The notes under the pieces: generated by a model
The model's database searches: none
What the model saw: the letters and a program-made list of their open reading frames with translations, nothing else
Told to the model about the DNA's origin: nothing
In this document: positions 25,613 to 34,572 of the stretch, piece after piece
Numbering within the stretch: the first letter of the stretch is position 1
Layout of the letters: each line of letters opens with the position of its first letter
Source: CAYXGZ01 sp964464755
GTDB lineage: Bacteria; Planctomycetota; MHYJ01; JACPRB01
Length of the DNA stretch: 64,000 nucleotides
Reading direction: 5' to 3'
NCBI GenBank assembly: GCA_964464755.1
Contig: CAYXGZ010000004.1
Coordinates: 1 to 64,000, forward strand
Made by a program: the position numbers and the translations under genes

Positions 25613-26398
25613 ATGGCCCGGTACCGCTACCTGCTCGGGGACTCCCGGCGCGAGGCCGCCCGCCTCGACACCCAGGGCCGGCTCTGGGATCCCGTCTCCC
25701 GCGCGCTCTTCGACCGCCTCGGCGTCCGCCGCGGCTGGCGCATCCTCGAGGTCGGCCCGGGCCGGGGCTCGCTGCACCGCGAGTTGCGCCGCCGGGCCGG
25801 CGGGCCGATCGACGCCGTGGAGCGCTCCGCCGTCTTCGCGGAGGGCCTGCGCGAGCCCGGCGCCCGGATCTGGAACTGCGACCTGCTCGACGCCGACCTG
25901 CCGCGCGGCCGGTACGACCTCGTCTTCGCGCGCTGGGTCTTTCTCTTCCTGCCCGATCCCGCGGCGCACGTCCGGAAGCTCGCGCGGGCGCTGCGCCCCG
26001 GCGGACGGCTCGCGATCCAGGACTACCACCGGGAGACGCTCGGGATGATCCCGCGGGCGCCGGAGTGGGGCGACTTCCTCGCGGCGGACCGGGCCTTCTT
26101 CGCCTCGCAGGGCGGCGACGCGAGCATCGCGGGCCGGCTGCCCGCGCTCTACCGGAAGGCGGGCCTCGAGGTCGTCGAGTGCGTCCCGACGATCAAGCAC
26201 GGACGGCCCGGCTCGCCGGAGTGGGACTGGATGACGACGTACTTCCTCGGCGTGCTCGACCGCATGGCGGCCTTCCGGCCCTTCACGCCCGCGAAGGCCC
26301 GGAGCCTGCGCCGCCGCTGGCTGGCCGCCGCGAGGGACCCCGGGTCGCTGCTCATCGCCCCGGCCGTCGTGGACGTGGTGGGAAGGAGGCCGCGGTGA
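25613..26398 (+). CDS. Class I SAM-dependent methyltransferase
   Basis: A 261-residue methyltransferase. ILEVGPGRGSLH (about 43-54) is motif I for S-adenosylmethionine, VERSA is the acidic end of strand 2, and YDLVFARWVFLFLPDP and ALRPGGRLAIQDY are motifs II-III. The layout fits the UbiE/methyltransf_11 group acting on small molecules. The substrate is not evident. The stop overlaps the GTG of the next gene, so the two are translated together. Confidence 0.85.
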   Translation: MARYRYLLGDSRREAARLDTQGRLWDPVSRALFDRLGVRRGWRILEVGPGRGSLHRELRRRAGGPIDAVERSAVFAEGLREPGARIWNCDLLDADLPRGRYDLVFARWVFLFLPDPAAHVRKLARALRPGGRLAIQDYHRETLGMIPRAPEWGDFLAADRAFFASQGGDASIAGRLPALYRKAGLEVVECVPTIKHGRPGSPEWDWMTTYFLGVLDRMAAFRPFTPAKARSLRRRWLAAARDPGSLLIAPAVVDVVGRRPR

Positions 26399-26709
26399 CC
26401 CTGGCCGCGTTCCGGAAGCTCGCGCTCGCCTGCCCGGGGGCCACGGAGGGCTCCCACCTGGCCCACCCGGACTTCCGGGTGGAGGGCCGCATCTTCGCGT
26501 CGATCCCGAAGCCGCCCGAGCCGCGCGCCATGGTGCGCCTCTCGCCGGAGCAGCAGCGCATCTGCATCGCGGAGTGGCCGGACGCCTTCTCGGCCGCCAA
26601 TGGGGCCTGGGGGCGGCAGGGCTGCACGTTCGTGGATCTCCGCAAGGTCGGGGCCGCGGCCCTGAAGCAGGCCGTGCGCGACGCCTGGCTGCTCGCGTCG
26701 AGCCGCTGA
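26395..26709 (+). CDS. MmcQ/YjbR-family protein
   Basis: A 104-residue protein starting with GTG 26395 inside a GTGA overlap, preceded by GGAAGGAGG. TLAAFRKLALACPGATEGSHLAHPDFRV, FASI and AAALKQAVRDAWLLA match the YjbR/CyaY-like fold (DUF419). These small proteins have a double-wing DNA-binding-like fold; their cellular role is poorly defined. It ends at a TGA directly against the convergent GMC gene. Confidence 0.8.
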   Translation: MTLAAFRKLALACPGATEGSHLAHPDFRVEGRIFASIPKPPEPRAMVRLSPEQQRICIAEWPDAFSAANGAWGRQGCTFVDLRKVGAAALKQAVRDAWLLASSR

Positions 26710-28173
26710 TCAGAGCAGCCGGCGGATGTGGTCGGCGGCCCGGATGGCCAGCGCGCTGATCGTCAGCGAGGGGTTTCCGGACTGCGCGTCGGGGAAGACG
26801 CTCGCGTCCACCACGAACACGTTGTCGCGTCCGTGCACCCGGAGGTCGGGGTCCACCACGCTCGTCGCGGGGTCCGTCCCCATCCGGCAGCCGCCGCGCA
26901 GTTCGGCGCCCCCGGGCGAGCGGTCGTAGGACGTGAAGACCTCCTCCACGGTCCCGTCGATCCCGCCCGCGACGGCGTCGAGCGCCGCGCGCATCTCGAG
27001 CATCCGGTCCACGTCCTCGCGGTGGAGGCGCAGGCGGAGCTTCGCCTTCGGGACGCCGCGCCGGTCGGTCTCGGTCGAAAGGCTCACCGCGTTGTCGTCC
27101 TGGACCTTCGCGCCGCCCGCGGAGACGAGGCCGATCGCGTCGCCGAAGTGCCGGCGCATCCACTCGAGGTGCCCCGCGACGGGCGCGAGCCGCCGCGCGT
27201 AGGCCATCGGCCCGAGCAGGTTCACGACGCTCTGCGAGACGCCGACGATGAAGCCCCGGTCCTCGAAGTCGCGGCAGAGCCCGTCCATCGGGGGCCCGCG
27301 GTGCGAGCCGAGGCGTTCGCGCCCGAGCACCGTGAGCGAGACGTAGAGCGACGAGGTGACGCCCCGGCCGACGGGCCCGCCGAACCCGGAGTTCAGGAGG
27401 AGCCGCGGCGTCTCGAGCGCGCCCGCCGAGACGACGACGTATCGCGCGGCGACCCTCTGTTCCGCGCCGGCGGCGTCGTGGTAGCGCACGCCGTCGGCCT
27501 CGACGCGGAACGCGGCGGCCGAGGGGACGACCTTCAACTTGCCGCCCGCGACGGCGGGCCGGATCCAGGCGTGGTCGACGCTCGATTTCGCGCCCGTGGG
27601 GCAGCCGTAGGTGCAGCCGCCGCAGGTCACGCAGGCGGCGCGGTCCCCGCGGGCCCCGCGCAGCAGCGCGAGCGGCGCGGGCTCGAGGGTCCAGCCCTTG
27701 CGGGCGAAGGCGGGCGCGATCCGCTTGGCGAGATGGCTGGGCGGGAATCGGCCGACGTCGAGCGCGCGCTCGGCCCGGTCGTACCAGGGGCCGAGGTCGC
27801 CCACCGGCCAGCCCTGCAGGGGCAGGCGCCGGGCCACGCCCTGGTAGCGGAGGGTGGCGCCGCCGACGCCGTTCACCAGGGTCACGCGGGCCGGGAGCCG
27901 GCGCCCGCTCGGGTTCACCGCCCGTCCGCGCGAGAGGGAGCGGAGGAGGGGGATGTCGCCGATCGCCTCGGGATCGTCGGCGACGTACGAGGCCTCCTTG
28001 GGCTCCAGCGGGTGCGGCGCGTCCTCGAAGGCCGTCCGGGAGAGCGGCGAGTCCTTCGCGAGATCGATCCAGGGACCCTTCTCGAGCAGGACGACCTCGG
28101 CGCCCGCGAGCGCGAGCTCGGAGGCCACGACGCCGCCGCCGGCGCCGGATCCGACGACGACGACGTCCGTCAC
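26710..28173 (-). CDS. GMC-type FAD oxidoreductase with four-Cys cluster
   Basis: A 487-residue GMC-family oxidoreductase. VVVVGSGAGGGVVASELA (4-21) binds FAD. Cys181, 184, 187 and 191 (CVTCGGCTYGCPTGAK) form a ferredoxin-like group seen in the bacterial gluconate/alcohol dehydrogenase branch. GGCRMGTDPATSVVDPDLRVHG and SGNPSLTISALAIRAADH close the FAD and substrate sites. These enzymes oxidise sugar or alcohol hydroxyls. Here it follows, with a four-base overlap, a small subunit-3-like gene, so the pair probably forms one dehydrogenase; no cytochrome subunit is adjacent. Confidence 0.87.
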   Translation of the reverse strand: MTDVVVVGSGAGGGVVASELALAGAEVVLLEKGPWIDLAKDSPLSRTAFEDAPHPLEPKEASYVADDPEAIGDIPLLRSLSRGRAVNPSGRRLPARVTLVNGVGGATLRYQGVARRLPLQGWPVGDLGPWYDRAERALDVGRFPPSHLAKRIAPAFARKGWTLEPAPLALLRGARGDRAACVTCGGCTYGCPTGAKSSVDHAWIRPAVAGGKLKVVPSAAAFRVEADGVRYHDAAGAEQRVAARYVVVSAGALETPRLLLNSGFGGPVGRGVTSSLYVSLTVLGRERLGSHRGPPMDGLCRDFEDRGFIVGVSQSVVNLLGPMAYARRLAPVAGHLEWMRRHFGDAIGLVSAGGAKVQDDNAVSLSTETDRRGVPKAKLRLRLHREDVDRMLEMRAALDAVAGGIDGTVEEVFTSYDRSPGGAELRGGCRMGTDPATSVVDPDLRVHGRDNVFVVDASVFPDAQSGNPSLTISALAIRAADHIRRLL

Positions 28174-28625
28174 GGGGCGGCCTCGTACCCGGGGTAGCCC
28201 CGGGGCTGGGGCGGGCCGGAGTACCCGATCGAGGCGAGGCCCTCGGTCGTCGCGTAGTGCGACTTCTGCACGGACTCGGCGAACTGGAGGATGAACTTCC
28301 GGAGCAGCTCGTTGCCGCCGGCGAGCGCGGCCTCGAGCTCCCGGGCCCGGGCGAGCGCGTCCTCCGGGGGCCGGGCGGGGAGGGTGGCGAGGGCGGCCTT
28401 CGCGAACTCGAGGAGGTCGGCGTCGAGCCCGTCCTCGTAGGCGGCGGAGTGGTCGCGGTCGACGATGGCGACGCTGAGGGCGGCCAGCCAGGCGGCGTCG
28501 CGGGGTCCGAAGCGCTTGAGCGCCGGGCCGGCGGGGGCGGACCCCCGGAACTTCAGGAGGAGCCCGCCCCCGGCCAGCACGACGGCCCCGCCGCCCGCGA
28601 GGAACAGCAGGGCGCGGCGTTCCAA
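28170..28625 (-). CDS. Gluconate 2-dehydrogenase subunit 3-like protein
   Basis: A 151-residue protein with an N-terminal membrane/export helix (AGGGAVVLAGGGLLL) and a helical body including FILQFAESVQKSHYATTEGLASIGYSG, in the style of subunit 3 partners of GMC dehydrogenases. No twin-arginine is present, only MERR. It overlaps the catalytic gene by four bases. The role in export or assembly of the flavoprotein is inferred from the family. Confidence 0.72.
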   Translation of the reverse strand: MERRALLFLAGGGAVVLAGGGLLLKFRGSAPAGPALKRFGPRDAAWLAALSVAIVDRDHSAAYEDGLDADLLEFAKAALATLPARPPEDALARARELEAALAGGNELLRKFILQFAESVQKSHYATTEGLASIGYSGPPQPRGYPGYEAAP

Positions 28626-28626
28626 G

Positions 28627-29664
28627 CTACTGGGTCTCCCGGGGGGTCCCGACGGGCACCGGCGGAGCCTCGGGCTTCGGCGGGGGCACGGGCTTCGGCG
28701 CGGGCGAGCTCAGGCCCTCGAACGGCGTCGTTCCCGGCGCCACGGCCGCGGCGACCTGCACGAAGTCCTGCTTGAAGGCCCGGTGCGTCGGCGTGGGGAA
28801 GCGCGTGTCCTTGGTGGACCAGTTGAACTCGCGGGCCAGGGACGACAGCCCGAGCGTCATCGCGTCCTTGTCCTTGGCCACCTCGCGGTAGTCCTTCCAG
28901 ACCTCGACCATCGTCGGCAGCGCGGGCTTGCCGATCTCGACGAGGACCTTCTCGATGTCGTCGCGCGTCGCCTGGATGTTCCCCTCGGTCCACGTGAAGT
29001 TCGAGTAGATCCCCGCGTAGTCGGCGCCGCGGTTGATCGAGTCGTTCGAGTAGCCGTTCATGAAGAAGGCCTTGTTCTTCATGTCGAGCAGGACGAGGAG
29101 CATCGAGAGGTCCACGACGGCCTTCTCCGAGTTGCGGCGGGGGTCCATCGAGCGGTCGTAGGCGCGGAGCTGGGCGTGGATGGCGTCCTTCACGTCGGCG
29201 CGCTCGAAGAACGGCACGAGGCGCTCGCGCGACTTCTTGTCGGAGAGGGCCTCGGAGACGGCGGCCCGGAACTCGGCGGCGCCGAGGCCGACGTAGTGGC
29301 CGGTCCGGCGCTGGTAGTCGCGGGTGAGCAGCTCGTAGCGCTTGACCACGGCCGCGATCTCGGCCCTCCAGAGCGAGTCGTTGGCCCAGGTCGCGGCCTT
29401 GGCCTCGGCGGGCGGGCTGACGACCGCGCCGTAGGCGGCCCAGAGGTAGTTGGCGCGCAGGTTCGGGTTCCGGGCCAGGGACTCGTCGAGGCCGGCCTTC
29501 GGGGACTCGCTGCGGAAGCCCGCGAGGACGGCCTCCCGGTTGTTCTTCCACCAGGTCTTGACGTCGCCGGTGCGCAGGACGTCGCTCTCGACGTGTCCCG
29601 CGGAGGCGACGGAGGGCGCGGCGAGGACGAGGACGACCGCGAGGGCGCTCTGGAGTCTCGTCAC
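28627..29664 (-). CDS. Secreted protein of unknown function
   Basis: A 345-residue protein. GTG 29664 is chosen because AAGGAG lies seven bases before it and the product begins with a classic signal peptide (MTRLQSALAVVLVLAAPSVASA, cleaved after ASA). The body is helical and charged; YSNDSINRGADYAGIYSNFTW and MLLVLLDMKNKAFF stand out. The C-terminus is Pro-rich. The family is not recognised. It sits just before the subunit-3/GMC genes on the same strand and may be co-transcribed. Confidence 0.7.
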   Translation of the reverse strand: MTRLQSALAVVLVLAAPSVASAGHVESDVLRTGDVKTWWKNNREAVLAGFRSESPKAGLDESLARNPNLRANYLWAAYGAVVSPPAEAKAATWANDSLWRAEIAAVVKRYELLTRDYQRRTGHYVGLGAAEFRAAVSEALSDKKSRERLVPFFERADVKDAIHAQLRAYDRSMDPRRNSEKAVVDLSMLLVLLDMKNKAFFMNGYSNDSINRGADYAGIYSNFTWTEGNIQATRDDIEKVLVEIGKPALPTMVEVWKDYREVAKDKDAMTLGLSSLAREFNWSTKDTRFPTPTHRAFKQDFVQVAAAVAPGTTPFEGLSSPAPKPVPPPKPEAPPVPVGTPRETQ

Positions 29665-29746
29665 GTTCTGCTCCTTGGATCGGATCCCGCTCACCCGAAT
29701 AGACGACGCGGTCCCGCGGGTGATCGGGAAAATCGCGCGAATCCGC

Positions 29747-29752
29747 TAGACT
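29747..29752 (+). promoter_or_regulatory. -10-like TAGACT, 7 bases before GTG 29760
   Basis: TAGACT with a seven-base gap; leaderless start predicted. No -35 box evident. Confidence 0.45.
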
Positions 29753-29759
29753 GGGCCCC

Positions 29760-30119
29760 GTGCCCCCCAGGACCTGCCGGGACCTCGCGGACGCCCAGCT
29801 GGCGGCCTACAACGCGGCCGACCTCGACGCGTTCTGCGCGTGCTACCACCCCGGGGTGAAGGTGCTCGACGCGGACGGCGCGGTGACGCTGCAGGGCCTT
29901 GAGGCCTTCCGGGCGCGCTACGCCCCGCTCTTCGCGGAGTACGCCCCGGGGGCGCGGGTGGAGTCCCGCCTCGTGGCCGAGCCCCACGCGGTGGACGACG
30001 AGCGCTGGTGGCGGACGCGGCGCTCGGACGGGCGGCGGGACGAGGGGCGGGTGCTCGTGCGCTACACGGCGCGCGACGGGTTGATCGCGATCGTGGAATT
30101 CCTCCGGGAGGGCGCGTGA
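29760..30119 (+). CDS. SnoaL-like / NTF2-fold protein
   Basis: A 119-residue cone-shaped fold protein. LADAQLAAYNAADLDAFCACYHPGVKVLD is typical of the SnoaL/steroid isomerase-like family, in which the DLD-F...Y-P-V pattern recurs, and RVLVRYTARDGLIAIVEFLRE closes the sheet. Members are small enzymes or binding proteins for hydrophobic ligands; the ligand is unknown. Ends in a GTGA overlap with the aminopeptidase gene. Confidence 0.78.
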   Translation: MPPRTCRDLADAQLAAYNAADLDAFCACYHPGVKVLDADGAVTLQGLEAFRARYAPLFAEYAPGARVESRLVAEPHAVDDERWWRTRRSDGRRDEGRVLVRYTARDGLIAIVEFLREGA

Positions 30120-30976
30120 AGCTCTACATCGTGGCCGACATGGAAGGGGCGACCGGCGTTGTCCACCGCGACCAGCTGCTCGCCGAGGGCGGGCCGCCGC
30201 ACGCGGAGGCCTGCCGCCTGCTCACCGGCGACGTGAACGCCGTCGTCGAGGGCGCGGTGGCCGAGGGCGTCACCGAGGTCGTCGTCTCCGAGGGCCACGC
30301 GACGATGCGGCACGTGCTGCTCGAGTCGCTGCACCCGGCCGCGCGGCTCGTGAAGGGGCCCGGGCAGTGGCACCAGAAGCCGCACTGCCAGGTCGCGGCG
30401 CTCGACAAGAGCTTCGCGCTCGGCGCCTTCGTGGGATTCCACAGCCGCGCGGGCACGCCCGGCGGGCTGCTCTCCCACACCTGGGCCGGGGCGATCGTCC
30501 ACGAGATCGCCGTGAACGGGAAGGCCATGGGCGAGACGGCGCTCGACGCGCTGCTCCTCGGCGCCCAGGGCGTCCCGGTCGGGCTCGTCTGCGGCGGCGA
30601 CGACGTCGCCCGCGAGGCGAAGGCGGACCTCGGCGACGTCGAGGTCGCGATCGTGAAGCGCGTGCTCGGGCCGACCCTGGCGGAGTGCTGGGGGCCGAAG
30701 GCGACGGGCCCGCTGCTCGTGCAGGCGGCGCGCAAGGCGGTGAGACGGGCGAAGGAGGGGGCGTTCAAGCCCTACGCCGTGAAGCCGCCGGTCGTGGCCG
30801 AGCTCGAGGTGCACCGCCGCGACATGGCCGACCGGATGCTCGTCGCCGCGCCGGGCCTGGAGCGGATCGGCGAGCGCCGCGTCCGCATCGCGGCGGGGAG
30901 CGCGCCCGACGCGATCTCCACGCTCTGGAGGGCCATCACCGAGGCCTTCCACGAGCCCGCGGCCTGGCTGAGGTGA
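30116..30976 (+). CDS. M55 family D-aminopeptidase (DppA-like)
   Basis: A 286-residue zinc peptidase from GTG 30116, overlapping the previous gene's stop. KLYIVADMEGATGV carries the family's Asp8/Glu10 metal ligands; HATMRH, VGFHSRAG and SHTWAGAIVHEIAVNG carry further ligands and the substrate pocket. DppA forms a decameric ring and trims D-amino acids from small peptides, for example recycled peptidoglycan peptides. No dipeptide transporter is adjacent. Confidence 0.87.
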   Translation: MKLYIVADMEGATGVVHRDQLLAEGGPPHAEACRLLTGDVNAVVEGAVAEGVTEVVVSEGHATMRHVLLESLHPAARLVKGPGQWHQKPHCQVAALDKSFALGAFVGFHSRAGTPGGLLSHTWAGAIVHEIAVNGKAMGETALDALLLGAQGVPVGLVCGGDDVAREAKADLGDVEVAIVKRVLGPTLAECWGPKATGPLLVQAARKAVRRAKEGAFKPYAVKPPVVAELEVHRRDMADRMLVAAPGLERIGERRVRIAAGSAPDAISTLWRAITEAFHEPAAWLR

Positions 30977-30977
30977 G

Positions 30978-33482
30978 CTACCCGAAGTAGCTCTTCAGCG
31001 CGTCGGCGTTGCGGTCGCGGAACTTGGCCCGGGCGCGGATCCCCTCGAGCGTCTGCTTGATGACCTCCGTCGCGAACGGCGCCGGGTGGGCCTTGAAGAA
31101 CGCCTCGACGTCCTTCGCGTGGTCCTCGCTCGGGATCGCCGAGGCGGCCAGCGACACGAAGCGGCCGATCATGCCGGACTTCCCGTAGCGGCCGTCGAGG
31201 GTCGCCCAGTGCTCCTTGGCGAGCGCCCAGGCGGCGGGCTTGGCCTCGATGGGCACGCCCGAGAACACGTACATCGCGTCCTGGGCCCGGACCTTGCCGG
31301 AGAGCAGGGTGTACTCCACGGCGCGGCGCAGGGGCGCCTCGCGCCGGAACGCGCCCGTCGCGCCGAGCAGCCGCATCTTCACCTCGGGCAGGTCGGACGA
31401 CTCGTAGAGGGCGACGAGCTGGTCGAAGACCTCGTCGCCGCCGTGGCGGGCCGCGCCGCCGAAGACGACGCCCTGGAGGTTCGGGGAGACGGTCGAGGGG
31501 TCCCGCCGCGCGGCCTCGAACCGCCGCTTCACCTCGGCGACCACCCCGGGCTCTCCGAAGTACATGCCCGCGGAGAGCGCCGTCATGCGCAGGAGCTGGC
31601 GCTCGGAGGACTCGCCGGCCTTCTCCTCCCAGCCGACCTTCGCGAGGACCGGCGCGACGAGGCGCTGGCCGAACTCGAGCAGCTTCGGGACGCGGGGGTC
31701 GCCGACGTAGATGTCGGCCAGGGCCCGCAGGCCCGCGGAGAGGCCACCCCAGACGTGGGGGTTCTCCTCGTCGCGGTAGGCCGCGGCCAGGCCGAGGTAG
31801 GCGGGCACCGAGAGGTAGCCCGCGCGGACCAGCGAGTAGGCGTCGCTCTGCAGGCCGTAGCGGTCGAGGGCCGAGTATTTCGGCAGGGCCGCCGCGAGCT
31901 CCTTCCACGTCGCCTCGTCGTACTGCACGAGGTAGAAGCCGGACTGGCCGGCGTTGAGCTTGGTGCCGGGCGCCGCGGGGACGGCCCCCTGGCGCGTCTT
32001 CAGCCAGCCGTGCGAGCGCTTCCCGCCGGGGCCGACCATCGGCAGCGGCAGGGTCCAGGTCGTCGCGTCCTTGCCGGGCTTCCCGGGGTCGCGGTCGAGG
32101 AAGAAGCGCTCCTGCTTGAGGCGGTAGCGCTTCCCGTCCCGCGTCGCGAGGACGACGGGCAGGCCGGTGCGGCGCGTCCAGCCGTCCATCATCTTCGGGA
32201 CGCCCTTGCCGATCGCGGACCAGAGGTCGTCGCTGCGGGCGACGTCGTAGGAGAACTTCTTGAGGTACTTCGCGATGCCGCGGCGGAAGGGCTCGACGCC
32301 GACGGCCAGCTCGAGCTGGCGCAGGACGGAGCCTCCCTTGTTGTAGGAGATCGCGTCGAAGATCTGGTCGACCTGGTCGGGGTTCGAGACGGGGACCTCG
32401 ACGGGGTGCGAGCTGCGCAGGCTGTCGAGCGCGAGGCCGCCGGAGGTGGTCGAGGCGACGTAGTCCTCCCAGATCTTCCACTCGGGGAAGAGGGCGTCGG
32501 TCGCCTTGAAGGCCATGTAGGTGGCGAAGCTCTCGTTGAGCCAGAGGTAGCTCCACCACTCGGGGCTGACGAGGTTGCCGAACCACTGGTGGGCGAGCTC
32601 GTGGAGGACGACCTCCGCGACGCGGCGCTTCTGCGGGATCGAGGACTTCTTCTCGTCGATGTAGAGCGCGGTCTCGCGGAAGGTGATCGCGCCCCAGTTC
32701 TCCATCGCGCCGGCCTCGAAGTCGGGGATCGCGAGGAGGTCGCACTTGGGCACGGACTTCCTGTAGGGGATGCCGTAGTAGCGGTCGAACCAGGCGAGGC
32801 CGCGGATCGCGGTGTCGAGCGCGAAGCGCCCGAGCTCCTTGCGGCCCGGGGGCGTGTAGACGCGGACGGGGACGCCGTCCTTGGTGCGGCCCTCGAGGTG
32901 CTCGAACTCGCCGACGCCCCAGTAGAGCAGGTAGGTGGACATGACGGGCGTGGGGGCGAAGGTGACGAGGTCGCCGTCCCGGCGGGCGACGGGCATGTTG
33001 GAGACGGCGGTGCGGCCCTCGGGGACGCGGATCGTGACCTCGTAGGTCGCCTTGAGCGCGGGCTCGTCGAAGCAGGGGAAGGCGCGGCGGGCGCTGGTGG
33101 CCTCGAACTGCGTCGTGCCGAGCCAGGCCTGGCGGCCGTCGGCGCGGGTGTAGCGGCTGCGGTAGAAGCCGCGCATCTTCTCGCTGATGACGCCGGTGTA
33201 GGAGATCGCGATCGTCGCCTTGCCCTTCACGGGCTTGGGGACGGCCAGCAGGAGGCGCTCCGCCTTGGGGTCCAGCGTGGCCGTCGCGTGCGCGCCGTCG
33301 ATGGTCGCCGCGCCGATGGCCAGGTCGAGCACGTTGAGCTCGACGACCTTCGAGGGCTTCTTGAGGACCACGTCGATCTCGACCCGGCCCGAGTAGACGA
33401 GCTTCTCGAGGTCGGGCTCGATGCGGAGGCGGTAGGCGACGGGGCGGACTCCTTCGGGCAGGCGGACGCGGTCACGAGCCAT
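30978..33482 (-). CDS. M1 family aminopeptidase (PepN-like)
   Basis: An 834-residue zinc aminopeptidase from ATG 33482 behind GAGGAAC. The GAMEN exopeptidase motif is at 258-262, and the zinc site is His294/His298 (HELAHQWFG) with Glu317 (NESFA). N-terminal beta domain, catalytic domain, small beta domain and C-terminal helical arch are in the usual order, and length matches the family (about 850-870). No signal peptide, so it is cytoplasmic and should remove N-terminal residues from peptides. Transcription likely starts upstream at a TATCTT box, giving a short leader. Confidence 0.93.
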   Translation of the reverse strand: MARDRVRLPEGVRPVAYRLRIEPDLEKLVYSGRVEIDVVLKKPSKVVELNVLDLAIGAATIDGAHATATLDPKAERLLLAVPKPVKGKATIAISYTGVISEKMRGFYRSRYTRADGRQAWLGTTQFEATSARRAFPCFDEPALKATYEVTIRVPEGRTAVSNMPVARRDGDLVTFAPTPVMSTYLLYWGVGEFEHLEGRTKDGVPVRVYTPPGRKELGRFALDTAIRGLAWFDRYYGIPYRKSVPKCDLLAIPDFEAGAMENWGAITFRETALYIDEKKSSIPQKRRVAEVVLHELAHQWFGNLVSPEWWSYLWLNESFATYMAFKATDALFPEWKIWEDYVASTTSGGLALDSLRSSHPVEVPVSNPDQVDQIFDAISYNKGGSVLRQLELAVGVEPFRRGIAKYLKKFSYDVARSDDLWSAIGKGVPKMMDGWTRRTGLPVVLATRDGKRYRLKQERFFLDRDPGKPGKDATTWTLPLPMVGPGGKRSHGWLKTRQGAVPAAPGTKLNAGQSGFYLVQYDEATWKELAAALPKYSALDRYGLQSDAYSLVRAGYLSVPAYLGLAAAYRDEENPHVWGGLSAGLRALADIYVGDPRVPKLLEFGQRLVAPVLAKVGWEEKAGESSERQLLRMTALSAGMYFGEPGVVAEVKRRFEAARRDPSTVSPNLQGVVFGGAARHGGDEVFDQLVALYESSDLPEVKMRLLGATGAFRREAPLRRAVEYTLLSGKVRAQDAMYVFSGVPIEAKPAAWALAKEHWATLDGRYGKSGMIGRFVSLAASAIPSEDHAKDVEAFFKAHPAPFATEVIKQTLEGIRARAKFRDRNADALKSYFG

Positions 33483-33542
33483 GGTGGGGTTCCTCGTTGG
33501 GAGGGTCGAAGATAGCAACGGGGGGGCCGCAGGGCCAGCAGC

Positions 33543-33548
33543 TATCAT
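33543..33548 (+). promoter_or_regulatory. -10-like TATCAT, 7 bases before ATG 33556
   Basis: The hexamer contains the ATG of 33547, so that codon would lie upstream of the transcript; this favours ATG 33556 as the start. Confidence 0.5.
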
Positions 33549-33555
33549 GTCCCCC

Positions 33556-34572
33556 ATGACGGTTCCGGCGAGCGTCCACGATCCCGCCTCCTGGGCGGGG
33601 CTGGGGGTCGACGCCACGCGGCGGCGGCGCTTCGCGAACGCCTTCCTGAAGCGCTTCCGGCCCCTCGAGGAGGCGCTGGCGCTGCTGCCGGAGGCCGTGC
33701 GGGGGCGGTTCCGGGAGGCGCATCCGCTGGAGCTCGAGCGGCGGGCCGATTCGACGCGCGACGGGGCCTCGAAACTGCTCTTCCGGACCCGGGACGGGCG
33801 GCGGATCGAGACGGTCATCCTGCGGATCGCGACGGGGCGGACGACGCTCTGCCTGTCGTCGCAGGCGGGATGCGCGGCGGCCTGCGTCTTCTGCGCGACG
33901 GGGAGGATGGGACTGGCGCGGAACCTCTCGGCGGGGGAGGTTCTCGACCAGGTCGTCCAGGCGGGCGGGCTGTTGCGCCCCGAAGGACGGCGACCCAAGA
34001 ACTTGGTGTTCATGGGGATGGGCGAGCCGCTGCACAACGAGGAGGCGCTTCACGAGGCGCTGGGGCGGCTGCAGGCGGGCGACGGGTTCCACGTCGACGG
34101 GCGGCGGATCCTCGTCTCGACGGTCGGGGTGCCGGAGGGGATGCGGAGGTTGGCCAAGGCGCACCCGCGGGTGGGGCAGGCCCTGAGCCTGCACGCGGCG
34201 CGGCCGGAGGTGCGGGAGCGGCTCGTGCCGCCGGCGCGGCGGACCCCGCTGGGCGACCTGCGCTCGGCCGTGGAGGAGGTGGCGCGGCGCACGGGGCGGC
34301 CGGTGATGATCGAGGTGCTGCTCCTGGCGGGGGAGAACGACGGGGACGAGGACCTCGAGGCGCTGGCGGCCTGGGTGGACGGGCTGGACGTGCACGTCAA
34401 CCTGATCCCGTACAACCCCGTGGAGGGGGTGGAGCTCGAGGCGAGCCCCCGGGCGCGGATCGAGGCGTTCTCGCGGGAGCTCAAGCGGCGTGGCCGGCGG
34501 GTGACGACGCGCTACTCGCTGGGCGCGGACATCGCGGCGGCCTGCGGGCAGCTGGCGAGGGGGAAGGGCTAG
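33556..34572 (+). CDS. rlmN: RlmN/Cfr-type radical SAM rRNA methyltransferase
   Basis: A 338-residue radical SAM enzyme. Cys106/110/113 (CAAACVFC) bind the 4Fe-4S cluster; Cys99 and Cys330 (GADIAAACGQL) are the two methyl-transfer cysteines of RlmN, and FMGMGEPLHN binds SAM. RlmN methylates C2 of A2503 in 23S rRNA and A37 of some tRNAs. The protein is somewhat shorter than E. coli RlmN (384), with a reduced N-terminal domain. Start 33556 fits the promoter box better than ATG 33547. It shares CTAG 34569-34572 with the convergent gene. Confidence 0.9.
   Translation: MTVPASVHDPASWAGLGVDATRRRRFANAFLKRFRPLEEALALLPEAVRGRFREAHPLELERRADSTRDGASKLLFRTRDGRRIETVILRIATGRTTLCLSSQAGCAAACVFCATGRMGLARNLSAGEVLDQVVQAGGLLRPEGRRPKNLVFMGMGEPLHNEEALHEALGRLQAGDGFHVDGRRILVSTVGVPEGMRRLAKAHPRVGQALSLHAARPEVRERLVPPARRTPLGDLRSAVEEVARRTGRPVMIEVLLLAGENDGDEDLEALAAWVDGLDVHVNLIPYNPVEGVELEASPRARIEAFSRELKRRGRRVTTRYSLGADIAAACGQLARGKG

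Noticed and set aside
33547..33555. ATG 33547 as start of the rlmN gene
   Set aside because: It lies inside the -10 box TATCAT; ATG 33556 fits better, though the earlier one is not excluded.
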